In this document: piece after piece, positions 46,420 to 61,894 of the stretch
Layout of the letters: every line of letters begins with the position of its first letter
Numbering within the stretch: position 1 is the stretch's first letter
Translations under genes and position numbers: made by a program
The notes under the pieces: generated by a model
Told to the model about the DNA's origin: nothing
Database searches by the model: none
What the model saw: the letters and a program-made list of their open reading frames with translations, nothing else
Source: Artemisia argyi
Lineage: Eukaryota > Streptophyta > Magnoliopsida > Asterales > Asteraceae
Assembly (NCBI GenBank): GCA_030686995.1
Contig: CM060704.1
Span: forward strand, 116,290,042-116,354,041
Length of the DNA stretch: 64,000 bases
Direction: 5' to 3'

Positions 46420-47190
46420 CTTATAGACCAATCACAAGTGCTACCTTAAGAGGTATCTAATGTGTCTAATACCCATGCATGCTCAAGTCTAATCATTACT
46501 ACCATTTTATTAGCTCAAGAACTCAATAAGTACAGGAGCTCAAGATTTTTATGGTAGATATAACTAGTTTGATAACAAAACAACGAGATAAATCCATAAT
46601 AACAAATCAAAAACCCGTTTTTATGACTTTTTCGGCTGCAAGATGGATATAAATCGTCTTGCACCCTAACCTACCTTCCAAAACTCCAAGATTGAGGTAT
46701 GATGAATAGTGGGCTGAGGTGATTTAAGTTCTTCAATAGATGGTTTTAGGTGAGCCAAAGACTACACACTTGTTATAGATGAACAAGGCTAATCTTTTAG
46801 AGCTTGAATCTTGCAAGATATTAAGATTTTGATGGTGGTTTAGTGGTGCTTGAGTAGGTGACGGCTCAAGGATAGGGAGAGGAGGGGGAGGAACCCTAAT
46901 TTGAGAGAAAGTATACGTGAGAAGTTAAGGATTGAAATGATGAAGTTGGGTAGAGTGTGAGAGGTTGTATTGGGTGTGTAAAAGTGTTTAATGAAGCAAA
47001 TGATGTTATTGGGTGAGATTGGAGGTGGGAGGCCGGTTTTTGGGTACCTAGGGGAGGGTTTTATTAATTTTTTCTTTTGTAAGTAGTTTGTGTAAGTGTA
47101 TTGTGTGAATATATAATAGGGGTTTTTGCCTATAGAATATTATAATGTATAGTGCAAAAAGGTAAGGTATAAAATGCGTAAACGTGATTA

Positions 47191-48079
47191 CAGGGCCGGT
47201 CCTGAGCTTTTTGCTACCCTGGGTGAGGTGATAGCAAAATGCCCCCAGTATACTATTTTTGAAAGGTTTAGTTTGCAAACAAAAGACACATATTAACTTT
47301 TAAAATCAACAAATTAGCTAGTCAATGGGTGAAGTTGGGCTATAAGTAAACAACGTTATAAATGTATAGCCATAATATTAACTACAATTTTTCTAAAAAC
47401 ACCTTTGTTTAATCTCTTGATTTTAACTATAGCATTGGTTCCAATAAAAAATAACTAATTTATAAAATATACATATTCAAAACACGTTTCGATAAATAGA
47501 AAATTGCTTAAGTAGATTTTTATTTATTTATTTATTTTTTTATTTTTATTTTTTTTAGTTCTAAAATCTATTAATAGATAAGTGTATTAATAAAAATGAA
47601 ATTTAAATGTTTAATATACATAGGAATAAATTAAAATTTTGAGAATAAAAAGGTAAATGCTATTTCGAAACTTGGAAAAGCATAAACAAAATGTGTAGAG
47701 CTACTGTAAAGCCATTTGTAACTATGTAAAAATAATCAAAATAATAAAACAAAAATGTAAAACCAATAAACCTTTGGGGTGAGAATTGAAAATTATACAA
47801 ATGCATCATCTAATCATCTTCTTCACCCCGTTCCCTGCGCCTCCTCTGTTTTTATCTTCTTTCTTTCTAATCTCCTAAAGTTATACTGCTCACTTATAGT
47901 ATTGCTATAATCAAGTATAAAATTTTACAATACATTCACGTCAACATTTCCGCTAAAAACACGAAGTAAATCAACCCTCTGCTCAAATCTGGTCGTGCAC
48001 AAAACCAATATTTTGATGCCCCTGTCAGTTTGATGCCCTGGGCCGTCGCCCGGTCTGCCCATAGCCAGGGCTGACTCTG
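47191..48079. mobile_element. Non-autonomous hAT element
   Basis: 889 bp with ends CAGGGCCGGTCCTGAG and (inverted) CAGAGTCAGCCCTGGC, and a perfect 8-bp duplication CGTGATTA at 47183-47190 and 48080-48087. CAGGGCCGG...-type ends are common in plant hAT elements. No transposase fragment recognised. Confidence 0.88.
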
Positions 48080-48634
48080 CGTGATTACTAGGTGAAATAA
48101 AATGTGGTAACTTTATAAAATGTAAAATGAGTTTATTTTCAAGTATAAAGACTCTTAGTAGTTTATTATCAGGCGTATGTGAGTGTTGGTCTCTAAAAAA
48201 ATATAAAACGTACGATTTAAGCGATTTTTAGGTTTATCGGTAAATGTGGAAGTTAAAACTCATAAAATGTCACAGAAGTAATATTTTTATAAAGATATTA
48301 CATTTAGCTTAAAATGACTAAACTTGATGTTTCATATATTTCCCGAGCCTTTCGGAGTGTTATAATGTTGTTAAAGTTTAAAACGCGAGCCGAGAATGCG
48401 TAAAACGTAAAAAGTGCACACTTCCCGTAGAAATGAAATATTAAGATATTCCATATGAAAATAAGTACGTGGGGGAAAATAAATCATATACATGGGTAGA
48501 CTGGGCATAGTCTGAGTCAATTTACAAATCTAGATGTACGTGTTACGAGGTACGCAGGTAACCTTCCCGACAAAAGCTAAGTTACTTAGAAATTTTGGAT
48601 CATTATTTTTACTGTCTGTACGGCTGTACTTCCT

Positions 48635-48765
48635 CCTATTCTGCTTGAAGGGGTATAAGTCTTGGGTAGGACTAGAACTTGAGACCTCCTGTAGCCAAAC
48701 CTCCCCTCCCCAAGCCCCTAAGGAATCTTGGTGGCCAACTGGGCTAGCCCAGTTGGTTACTTGTA
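48635..48765 (-). mobile_element. tRNA-derived SINE, partial
   Basis: On the minus strand TAGCCCAGTTGG fits the Pol III A box and CAAGTTCTAGTCC, about 55 bp downstream, fits the B box. Tail and target duplication not resolved. Confidence 0.55.
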
Positions 48766-48769
48766 ACTT

Positions 48770-49865
48770 GATGCTGAAGAAGTGTCTTCTATTTTCTGGA
48801 AATGTATTCAGTATTTGTCTTCTCATGCATAACAAAAAATGTAGAATAAACTTTAACTTCTTCAAGCCTTTATGATGGTTGTTCGTTTAGGGAGCATAAT
48901 ATCAACATCATCAACTCACTATAAATGCTTCCCATATACCAAGTATAAAAGAAGTCGAAACGATAACACCATAGTAACAAATCAATGAATTTATCATCAG
49001 TATGACACATGTCTTTCCGGCATAAATAATTAATCTCGATCACGTGAATTGTTGTAAATCCATGTATACATTTCTCCCTCCATGATGGTGATGATCTTTC
49101 GGAATCATCATAAATCTGTGTACATCCCAAAACTAGATCGACTAAAAGAATCTTAAAATTCCGTATATGCATAAGAAATACCCCGTGAGAAGATGTCGAT
49201 AAATACTCTCTTTACTATTCCCTCAAATCAATCTCCATTCAAAACCTCTTTTATCAATCCAACGACTAAAAGTAATGGCCTCATATAGAAAAAACCCAAT
49301 ATAACGAACTTGAGAATGAAGTAATATAACCTAAACTTGTGACTTAGTCTTGTACGATACTTGTGACTAAGAACCTATACTGAATACTACCACGTAATTC
49401 CAAGTATTAGGTGCATAAAAGCCTCTTGACCTATCCTCAACTATGTGAGGCACTGAGTACTACAATGTAATTCTTTAAAATGATAGCTATCTTGCGGGTA
49501 TAGGAAGAAAGAATCATAAAATAAATAGATAGTAAAGTATCAATCACTATCAGTATAAGCCCCAAACAAGTAATCTTTGTATGAGAGGAATAAATAATTG
49601 AAGATGAAAATAATTCTCGTACCCGGGAAATGTCACTTCAATCTCAAATAAGTAATATCGTACAAAAACCCGGTAGTCACAAAAAAATACCAACTTTAGC
49701 CGTGCCATGTAAATCGAATCTTGATAATGGATCCAGCACAAGAGGTTGTGAAAGTGTTTGTTTGTGATATAATTCGGTTAGGGGTTTGTAGGTTTGATCG
49801 AATAATTCCTTAAGATGAGAAAAATTTCTGGTTTAGATCAAAAGTTCTTAGTTTAGTAATAGAAC

Positions 49866-49900
<35 letters not shown>

Positions 49901-49904
49901 GGTT
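48770..49904. other. Intergenic DNA, unidentified repeat debris
   Basis: No coding domain or bounded element recognised. A run of about 30 A lies at 49867-49896. Confidence 0.5.
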
Positions 49905-50090
49905 TGATACACAAAAAAGTTCACGGTGAGGTAAGGTGAAAGGTTCTTGGTTTGGAACCTAAAAAGTTTCTCAGTTGGAACTTGAAAAGTTTCTCGGTTT
50001 GGAACTTCAAAAGTTCTCGGTCTGGAACTTAAAAGGTTTCTCGGTTGGTACTAAGAAAGTTTCTCGGTTTGGAACTTCAAAAGTGATGGA
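49905..50090. repeat. ~27-bp minisatellite
   Basis: About six imperfect units of the type 'gtttctcggtttggaact' + 'tcaaaa'. Confidence 0.85.
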
Positions 50091-51434
50091 AAACGTAGGT
50101 AATAATTTTAAAATTTCATAACAATTATCAGAAATCATACATCGGAAGACATAAAACCTATAATAGTTGTCCACGAGCCAACGATCCAGATACGATTTCT
50201 AGCCAATCAAATTGAAACACAACAATTACTTACATGTTTGTTTGCAGTGGGAGATCAACATGGATCAGAGAACCTAAAGCAAGGTTCCTCACGGTTTAGC
50301 ACACTAGTCCTCAAACAATTGTAGCAGCGTGCTAGCGCTCAATCCAAGCAACAACAACAACATACAATGATAAGATCATATCACACGAACAAAAACTTTT
50401 TGTATGTTGTGGTGTTTAGGCGTACGAAGTAGAGAAGGGAGGGAGAAAGGGTTTTAGTGATTTTGTGAATCTCTACAAATCAATAATTATCTCATTATAT
50501 TTATAGGGTCTATTGGATAAGTAACAAATTCAAAACAAGACAATTACCAATAATAAATAAAAATTACGAGAATAAAAAAGACACTTATATTTTTAATCAA
50601 GCCAAGCAACTAAGCCCAGTCCGGTCCACCACTATGGTGGCCGGCCGTACGTCCCACATGGGCTACACATGGGTCACACCCAATCTTGAGCTTTTGGCCC
50701 AAAACCTATTTAACTTAACTAAGTCCAATTAAAACTACAATCTCGAACTATTATGTGCGACCCCAATATATTATATATTAATGGAAATATTAATTTCCGT
50801 TATATCACGTACATAATCTTTACTCTCAAAGGGTCAAGTGCATATACGAGTTCAATACAATCTTTACTGGAAGTTGAGTTTGAGGTGGATCACGTGAGGG
50901 TCGTAGTATTAAGGAGGAACCTGTGTATAATGGCGATCAGGGTGATGATTCATATTATATTTAGAATCAATAAATCTCCTATCGGTTAGCACGTCATAGG
51001 GAGCAACGGTTAGTATGGGAACTACGCAGGTATAGAGGTGAGAGTAATATGGTTGTTTTAGGAGTTGTAGCAGTGATAGAAGAAGATGAAAATGAGTCAT
51101 TAGCTTTTAGGATATATTTACTTGTGAGGTAATTTCAAAGTAGATGACTTTAATTACACAAGATATGGATACTCGGTTTGGTATGTGTATGTTCAGCAAC
51201 GGTTTCAGATGAAGCAGTGACGACAACAACAAATATTAGTGGAATTATGCACCAAATATGTTCATATATCTACTCCTCTATATAGATGACGTGGAGTTTA
51301 CTTGACAAAGAAAGGTTGGGATCCATATTACCGAGGGTTTGCGGGATGAAGTAAAGGAAAATATACTTGGTATGAAGATCCTCAGGGATCAGAGTGGGAA
51401 TACACTGAGGGTGTCATGATTCAGATTTTCTAAT

Positions 51435-51436
<2 letters not shown>
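50091..51436. other. Unidentified, probably retroelement-derived DNA
   Basis: No domain could be assigned with confidence. The stretch leads into the Copia RNase H remnant at 51640 and may be part of the same dead element. Confidence 0.4.

Positions 51437-51494
<58 letters not shown>
51437..51494 (+). repeat. Poly-T tract
   Basis: 58 T in a row. Confidence 0.95.
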
Positions 51495-51495
<1 letters not shown>

Positions 51496-51639
51496 GGTAC
51501 CATACACTCTCATTAAAAGGTGGTCTGTCATGGAATCGTGATGAAGAAAAAAGGAATAAGGGGTCATGTATATATACAGTTGGAAGCCAGGAGTCTCATG
51601 GGGTTTGCACGAGACCTGACATAACATTTGCAAATGTGG

Positions 51640-52380
51640 GTATGTTGGATGGGTTTGATCGTGGATTAAAGATGGACGTACAAGTTTTTGTGGATTATGA
51701 CTACGCCATGAGTAGATCGATCACTGTCATCGGTAGATCAATCACATGGTACAAGTTTATGATACATGAATGTGCAGTGAGCTGGGAAGCTATATATATT
51801 GTATCATATGATGGCTTTGTTAACAATTGAAACGAAGTATATGACACTTACCGGAGAATTGAATGAGTATATATGGCTAAAGTGACTCTCTACAGAGTCA
51901 TGATTTGAGCTAAGGGTTAGTAAAGGGTATTGCTACTGGTGCCTTGACGAAGGCGGTCACCGGTCTCAGGTTCTAGCACTAGTTTAAGATGTTGCGTATC
52001 GAGAAGGCTAACTATCACTACTAAGGTGGAAATTATTAAAATATTAGTGTGTAATAGTTATGATATAAGTCTAGGGGGGCTATAGTTTAGCTCAAATTTA
52101 AAAAAGATCAGTCTTATATTAGAAAATATCCTAACATCTAGGTTTTTCCCCTTCATTCTTTATAAATAAAGATAAGAGGGTGAGAGTTATTTGTACCTTC
52201 TTTTCCAATTCATGTTTAATAAACGTTTGAGTCTTAAAAATTGTGTGTGTCTTGGTATCGCTCGATATTAAGGGATCATAACCTTTTTGTCTAGTTCTTG
52301 TTGAACTTGTTTTTGATTCGTGGTTCCACTCTAGAAACTGGTTTTTTGGATTTCTTTTCTTCAAAGTTCAAATAGACGAA
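51640..52380 (+). pseudogene. Copia pol 3' end and probable LTR, decayed
   Basis: Fragments resemble Copia RNase H: VFVDYDYA, RSITVIGRSITWYK, then, in another frame, TIETKYMTLTGELNEYIWLK near 51820-51885, and ALTKAVTGLRF near 51950. Stops and shifts separate them. A purine stretch (aaggtggaaatta) at ~52025 is followed by an AT-rich LTR-like region with 'tttataaataaag' near 52160. No second LTR is evident. Confidence 0.55.
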
Positions 52381-52815
52381 CTTGATATTTTAATCAGGTA
52401 GAAATCTTAACCATTACTCCAATGCACCATAATTAACAAGCAACCACTATCAATCAACATTGTCACAATCAAATATATGAAGAAAATCAAACATTCATCT
52501 ATGTGACAAATTAAGGACAAGAACTATTATCAAATTAGTTAAGGAACACAAATTATCTTATTTACAACAGTGAGTGAGCAACCATACTGTTGTCTACATT
52601 TAGCCCGGAAACGTTTCAAGCATCAACTTTAGTCCTCAACTTTTTCACCTTTATCTGTTCCAATATTTCACACAAAATATCCACGTAATTCTATAAACCA
52701 ATAATAGAAAAATGACATACAGGTCTTATTTTGATGTGATCCAAAGTTAAAGATTGGATATACCAATGTCAAATGGAGGTAAATTTGACCCAAAGAAACC
52801 AACACAATGTGCCTT
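52381..52815. other. 3' flank of the subtilase gene
   Basis: AT-rich; presumably includes the 3' UTR and poly-A signals. Nothing else recognised. Confidence 0.5.
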
Positions 52816-56099
<3,284 letters not shown>

Positions 56100-56156
56100 T
56101 GTATATTGAGAATGTTTTTGCAGATATATACAGATTATGAGGCTTGTGTGTATAAA

Positions 56157-56166
56157 GTATTTATAG
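56157..56166 (-). promoter_or_regulatory. TATA box of the subtilase gene
   Basis: CTATAAATAC on the minus strand, 58-67 bp upstream of the chosen ATG, giving an expected leader of about 30 nt. It supports the start at 56099 rather than the second ATG two codons later. Confidence 0.7.
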
Positions 56167-56546
56167 CAAACAAAACTTCATTGATTTCTAAATTCATTAT
56201 CCAAAGTTCTTGAAATCGTCTTGAAGTGACGATGTTAAGTTTGTACTAATTCACAAGTTATCTATATGACTTGATCTATGTTGCAGAATAATAGTTTTCT
56301 CTCATACACTTTCAAACTTCACAAAATAAGTAGTTTAAATAATACACAACATGCATTGATACAAATGAAAAAAAAAAGAAGTCAACTCTATTTCTACAAA
56401 TCCAACTAAGCAACTAGATCGACAAGATTTTTTTCATCCCTTTTGTTATCCTCACAGTTAAAGCGCTCGGGTGTTTTTTGTTTTGTCTGGTGTGTGTATC
56501 TTGACTTGTTATTTTTTTTGAGCTTCTAGTATCTTGCTAGAAGTCT

Positions 56547-56549
<3 letters not shown>

Positions 56550-56618
<69 letters not shown>
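56550..56618. repeat. (AT)n microsatellite
   Basis: About 34 AT units. Confidence 0.95.
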
Positions 56619-56620
<2 letters not shown>

Positions 56621-56808
56621 TCAGTCGTTTAAAATAAATAAATTAGTTCGAAAATGACACGATGTTTCAATTTAGATACTTTTCATATGTAGATTATGGT
56701 ATAGAAAAACTGTTACTTTTTTCATTCTAAAATAAACATCTACATGCTTATTTATAGGTACAACCAATCACAAAATTTAAACATGTGAGGGTTTGACAAT
56801 GAGCTTAA

Positions 56809-56809
<1 letters not shown>

Positions 56810-56853
<44 letters not shown>
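56810..56853. repeat. (AAT)n microsatellite
   Basis: About 15 AAT units, then (AAAT) variants. Confidence 0.95.
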
Positions 56854-56862
<9 letters not shown>

Positions 56863-57960
56863 AAAATTAAAATAATAATAATAATTGTACTACATGAATG
56901 TTACATGCTTACATATTACCTTTTAAATATTCAATTGTTTATGTGTGTACTAAACACTTTTTTAAGAAAGAGACTAAACATACATTTTCCTTATACATGG
57001 TCGCATTTGACAAAATGTATTATATTGCAGTATTACGAAACCTATTACCGAGTCAGAAACTAGTGGCTCTTCATTCCATTTAGTAGAGATTAAAATATAA
57101 TATATCAAACAAATTGTCAAATTGGCCAATCATAAAACTTATAAACCTCCATGTAAGATATAGATAAATATCTAAATATGCTTAAGTAAAACCAAATGGA
57201 AGACATACTTATTAAATGATATATCGTGCGTAAGAAAACACTTAATTCGATCCATATGTTATTATACTATTCAATATGTTGTCAAATCATGAAAAATTCT
57301 TTTTGGAACTAAACGGTTTAAAAAGTCTATGTGACGAAAGTATAACTGCCTAACGGTAAATATAAATTATAATAAAGTTAGCACATACAAATCTTATTAA
57401 GCTATACTTGGTCACCGACATTTTTTTTCAGCTATACATTTTAATTTGGATCTTGATGTCTTCTCCCAATGTGTTAAACTAAGAAAAAGATCCAGGCCTC
57501 AACCCACATATTTGCATACACTTTTCACAAAATATGACTAATTGTCTATCTAGTTTGATAAGTCAATATGACTAATTGTCTATACTTTCACCCTTTGATA
57601 AGTGCCAATTATAAGCAATGGTGATTAAATTTTTTTATTTAATCCACTGAGAAGACGACATAGACGACAGAGTTGTTATCTCAACTTGTTTGACATGTAT
57701 TCACTATACTATATAAGTTACCAATATTTCTTTACCTTAACCTACGTGGGATTGTATTTGGTGTTCATAAAAAACATATACTGAGGTAATGCTACAACGA
57801 AAAGGATAGATCAGTAAGAATAATTGAACCGACAACTCCTCTTTACAGAACAAACTCCTCAGCAATACACAATATGAAAAACTATAATCAAAGATGGATA
57901 TTAAGTAGTTGAATCATTCCAAGGAACATAAAGAATATTCTTATATAGACAAAGTTCATC

Positions 57961-59460
57961 TTATGTATCCAATATATCAGATAATATCTTAACAGAACAT
58001 GTATCATAAGTAACGGAACCAACCAGAGAAGACCAAGCAGAAAGATCAGGCATCTTTTCTTGGCTAATCATCTCTTCCAACCATATAATTGCCTCATATG
58101 GTCTGCCCATCAAGCAAAGTCCCTTAATAACTTTACTGAAACTGTCAGCATCGGGCCAATATGAGTTGGCCAACATTTTCTCCAAAAGTTGACTCCCTTC
58201 AATATAATTGCCATCATGACAAAGACCATCCACCAATATAGAATAAGTATCCTTATTAGGAACACAACCCAATTGCTTAGACATCTTATTAAGATACCAA
58301 AGAGCCTGTGTGGATTTCCCATCATTACAAAGACCTTGAATCAAGATGTTATATAAACTAACGGTTGGTACACAGTTTGCATCCACCATTTCTTTTGAAA
58401 TAACCTTCTCTGCATCATCAATCATACCTTTCTTACATAAAGCCATCACTTTAGCTTCATAAATTAACACTTTGGGTGTGAACCCTTGATCATGCATTTC
58501 CTGAACCACTCTTCCGCCACCACTTAAGTCACCCTCTGCATAAAGCTGAACGGCCATCGAATTATAACTTTCATAGCTGGGAATGATTCCTTTAATTAGT
58601 GCATCATTAATTAAACTCTTCGTACGTTCTATGCCTCTGCCATTTCGACACAAGTTAAAATCAAGCTGCATACGTCTCTTCTTAGGTGCTTTTAGACCTT
58701 TTCTCAAAACCTTATTTAGAATATCGGATGCTTCATCAACATGCTCATATTCACATAAAGTGTCTAACAGGATTTTATATATTAACACATCTTCACCACT
58801 ACCCTTTTGTGAGATTCGCCAGAACATCGAGTACAGCAAATGAATTGCTTCGTTAATTCTTCCATCTTCACACAAACCTCTCATCAGAATATGATAGGTT
58901 TCACGGGTTGGATAACAGTACTGACTACTCATTTCCTGGAATACTTCTAGTGCAAGATCAGAGCGTTTCTTCTGACAAAGAACATCAATCAACCAACTTA
59001 ATGAACGTGTTCGAGATTTCACTTCCCATTTGCTGAAATTCTCCAAAAAAAGACGATGAGCAGATTCAAGTTTAGATTCTTTCACCATTATCTGCAGTAA
59101 TGTATTAAAAGACTCCGTCCAATTCACACAGTTAAACTGATTAAGATTCTTAAACAGAGAGACCGCTTCATTCAGCATTCCAGCTTTTGCATAGGTTGTT
59201 ATCACACCCGAAAAGACTGAATCTTGACACTCACACGAATCATCTTTCATCTGACTAATTAGTTGTTTCATATCAAGAATTCGATTTGACGTGCTAAGAA
59301 TGTTGATCATGGTGGCATATACAGGTCCATTGTGACGGTAATCAGGATACTTGATCCTTGCTACATTAAATATATGAAGCGCTTTCAACGGGTTTTTTTG
59401 GTTCTGAATAATATGAGACAGGTATGTGGGCGTTAATACCCGTGGCCATCTGATACTCAT
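57961..59460 (-). CDS. EMB3101-like: P-type pentatricopeptide repeat protein, EMB3101-like
   Basis: A single coding exon of 499 residues starting MSIRWPRVLTP. It consists of about ten 35-residue PPR motifs (e.g. ETYHILMRGLCEDGRINEAI, SLYNILIQGLCNDGKSTQAL, DTYSILVDGLCHDGNYIEGS), with no E/DYW extension. The start and the LLYSMFWRISQKGSGED block match my memory of Arabidopsis At1g05600 (EMB3101), an embryo-essential PPR protein. Such proteins bind organellar RNA, usually in mitochondria or plastids. Upstream, CAG|GTACATG at 59464 and AAAAAG|GTAACT at 60323 look like the ends of an ~858-bp intron in the 5' UTR, which contains a MITE. Frame fully open; no sign of decay. Confidence 0.93.
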   Translation of the reverse strand: MSIRWPRVLTPTYLSHIIQNQKNPLKALHIFNVARIKYPDYRHNGPVYATMINILSTSNRILDMKQLISQMKDDSCECQDSVFSGVITTYAKAGMLNEAVSLFKNLNQFNCVNWTESFNTLLQIMVKESKLESAHRLFLENFSKWEVKSRTRSLSWLIDVLCQKKRSDLALEVFQEMSSQYCYPTRETYHILMRGLCEDGRINEAIHLLYSMFWRISQKGSGEDVLIYKILLDTLCEYEHVDEASDILNKVLRKGLKAPKKRRMQLDFNLCRNGRGIERTKSLINDALIKGIIPSYESYNSMAVQLYAEGDLSGGGRVVQEMHDQGFTPKVLIYEAKVMALCKKGMIDDAEKVISKEMVDANCVPTVSLYNILIQGLCNDGKSTQALWYLNKMSKQLGCVPNKDTYSILVDGLCHDGNYIEGSQLLEKMLANSYWPDADSFSKVIKGLCLMGRPYEAIIWLEEMISQEKMPDLSAWSSLVGSVTYDTCSVKILSDILDT

Positions 59461-59615
59461 GTACCTGATCTAGCAACATCAGCAGTCACAAACAAGTTAA
59501 GTGCAATCCTATAATGTTTCACGTAACACGCTAACAAAGTAACAATATCAATCCTCACAACAAGGCAACGACACATAAATTTCTTTCCCAAATATTACGG
59601 CCAAAACCATACTGA

Positions 59616-59884
59616 GAGAGTGTTTGGGATTGCTTATTGTCTCTGCTTATAAAGAATCACTTTCAGAAATTGTATTTTGATTTGCTTTTTGTGTAAAAGA
59701 AATCAATAAGGCCAAGAAAAGTTTTACCCTTCTATCATGTCCCAACCTACTTACTCAAAACTGCTAATTTCACCCCAAATAAACACTAAACAAAAGGGTT
59801 TAAATTATATAAACACTTCAGAGACTACTCATTTGCTTACAAAAATCAGATAATCAGATTGAATAAGCAATACAAACACCCTCT
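59616..59884. mobile_element. MITE inside the PPR 5'-UTR intron
   Basis: Inverted ends GAGAGTGTTTGGGATTGCTTA and (inverted) CAGAGGGTGTTTGTATTGC, about 270 bp, hAT-like in style. Flanking 8-mers do not match, possibly because the right flank was later duplicated. Confidence 0.6.
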
Positions 59885-60225
59885 GACATTAAAACTAGTT
59901 GGATTAGGACAATGATAATTAAGCTATAAAAAATATGTAGAGATTTATCAAATGCCAACAAAGTAGTGAGTAGTGACTTTTATACTGTTCCAACGTTGAA
60001 ATTGAGCTAGTTATCCTACTTACTGAAAACTGCTTATTTCGGCCCAAAATAAACAGATGATGATCCAAACACTTCAAACTGCTTATCCATCTAAGAAAAA
60101 TAAGCAATCTCAAACAACTTCTGACATTAAAACTAGCTGGGACAATGAAGCAGACTACTTGACATGATAATTAAGCAATAAAATGGCAATAAAGTAGTGA
60201 TCTTTATACAATTTCATGTTACAGT
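59745..60225. repeat. Diverged tandem duplication (MITE half plus flank)
   Basis: The right part of the MITE and its flank (59745-59995, with 'ctgacattaaaactag' and 'gataattaag') recur at about 60002-60225 with substitutions and indels. Confidence 0.7.
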
Positions 60226-60595
60226 GATGGGTTTTTCAAACTAGCTGTACTGACATTTTATCAAACAGATGGTGTGCATAAAGATTATAAGCAGAATATA
60301 TAATGAAGAGAGTATTAGTTACCTTTTTGAGGTCTGCTACTAGATTATAATAGTTGTGATTAATAAGTTTTGAGTTTTAGTGATGGATTGGTGTAGTAGC
60401 TTTTTGCAGATAATAAGCAGGGGGTTGGAAGCAACAGCTTTCAAAATACAAAGGTGTTGATGTGCTTATTGTTAATTTTACACTTTTTTCTTTTTCTTTT
60501 TCTTTTTCTGCTATTACTATGTATTTAATTATTAAACAAATATTAACGTTAGTTTTAAGTTGTTTATATGATATGCATACTAAAAATATGTATGT

Positions 60596-60760
60596 TCTTG
60601 AAAGCTCGAAAAGCTTGATAAAAGCTTGAGCTCGAGCTCGGCTAGTTATGTTTTTTGAGCTTGTTTATTCGGCTTGGGCTCGGGCTCGATAAAAGCTCGA
60701 CTTGATCGAGTCAAGCTCTAGCTCGAGCTCGAGTTGCTTGATAAAAGTTTGGCTTGTTTG
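60596..60760. repeat. AGCTCG-rich foldback repeat
   Basis: Many copies of GCTCGAGCTCG and 'gataaaagct' in both orientations, a palindromic repeat type common in plant genomes and usually a hAT/MITE relic. Borders unclear. Confidence 0.5.
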
Positions 60761-60764
60761 CACC

Positions 60765-60905
60765 CTGGAGGTTCAAACCTCACTAGGTTTGGTCACAGTG
60801 GTTTTCTCACAAGATTCAAAACTCACTAGGTACATGTCTTGGGGTGGTCAAGGAAAGGTAGCCGCATACACCTGAGTCAAAGACTTGACCTCTCTATGTG
60901 AACCA
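60765..60905 (+). repeat. SINE-like fragment
   Basis: Contains 'ggaggttcaaacctcac' (B-box-like) and 'cctgagtcaaagacttg', the latter shared with 63440-63600. Confidence 0.35.
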
Positions 60906-61329
60906 AGGAAACATCATATGTTTACCCGTTTACATGGAGTACTAACGTTTCTTCCCAATTTATCATACAAGAACGTGACTTTCAAAAATTTAATGCAAGT
61001 ACTTGTTACTTTCCCAACAAAATAATCCTTATCCATTCCATTGCAAGTCTTACATTTTTACTTGTCTTCAAATCATTCATTCAGATTTTTTATTTTTTAG
61101 AGAAAAAGATCTCTTGATGTTGCAGTAAAATTTTGGTATGCTTGATATTTTACCAAAGCATTGTAATAATTTGAGATCATATGATGCAGGTTTAGCAAAA
61201 CTCTGTATAAATAACACGTGTTTTTTGGAATGGCACACTTCAGATTTTATCATAGTTTAAGTTTCTGTAGCATTTATATCTGAAAGTTAACTTATATATG
61301 TAAATTTGTCAAACAGAAAGTGTTTAATT

Positions 61330-61890
61330 TGTATTGACGGTGTATCGGGTCTCGGAAGACCCGATTCCCATGACGAACCAAAATGTGATCCACTGTCGGA
61401 ACCAAAGTACACTGATGATTCAAAAGGACGATACCAAGTGATGAACCAAAAGGACGAACCGAAAGGGTTGTCACTAGCTGACAAGCTCCACGTCATTATA
61501 AAAAGGACGTCCTAGCTATTGGGTTGTACGAACAGGCCCATGCTTAATTCTCGGAATAAGTAAGTAGTATAAATAGCCCCAATTATTCACAGTTGAGGGC
61601 AAGATTTCCTGGAGAGCGATTACTCCGAACCGAACTAGCACTTATACTTTATATTTCATACTTCAATCATATCTCCCATACTCATTCTCACACCGGAGCT
61701 AGGTCTTGGACTAAACACCCAGGGCGAGGCTAACGTATGTTACTTGTCTTATCACAACTCAAGACTTAGCAGGAGATACGAAGTTACTCGAGGTTCGGAG
61801 CACGTCAGTAGATCCGAACACCCTTGAAGACCCGGACTTCTTCTCCATATCTTAGGTGCGGATTATTGCATATACAAACTGGTCAGTACA
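61330..61890 (+). mobile_element. Solo LTR
   Basis: 561 bp, TG...CA ends (TGTATTGACGG...GGTCAGTACA), flanked by AATT at 61326-61329 and 61891-61894 (four bases, one short of the usual five). A TATA box (gtataaatagcc) lies at ~61568. GC content is higher than the surroundings. No internal region. Probably Ty3-type; class uncertain. Confidence 0.6.
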
Positions 61891-61894
61891 AATT

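Larger units (their letters stand above)
44227..48364. mobile_element. Probable long solo LTR (Ty3-like) containing two hAT insertions
   Basis: It starts TGTAACACCCCCAAAA and ends with TTTCGGAGTGTTATA, an inverted form of the same end as in many plant Ty3-type LTRs (TGTAACACCCC...GGGGTGTTACA). Excluding the two nested hAT elements it is about 2.5 kb. No coding domain is present. The five bases on either side (ATCTG, ATGTT) do not match, so the borders and class are uncertain. Confidence 0.45.
56167..57960. other. AT-rich intergenic DNA between subtilase and PPR genes
   Basis: Contains two microsatellites (listed separately). No gene or bounded transposon recognised. Confidence 0.6.
59465..60322 (-). 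other. Probable 5'-UTR intron of the PPR gene
   Basis: On the minus strand the donor AAAAAG|GTAACT (60322) and acceptor GATCAG|GTACATG (59465) bound a non-coding stretch ending four bases before the start codon. Prediction from splice signals only. Confidence 0.5.

Noticed and set aside
44227..48364. Perfect LTR target duplication
   Set aside because: Flanking bases ATCTG and ATGTT do not match, so the solo-LTR call is kept at low confidence.
51430..51633. Frame with a poly-Lys tail
   Set aside because: Created by the 58-base T run; no support as a protein.
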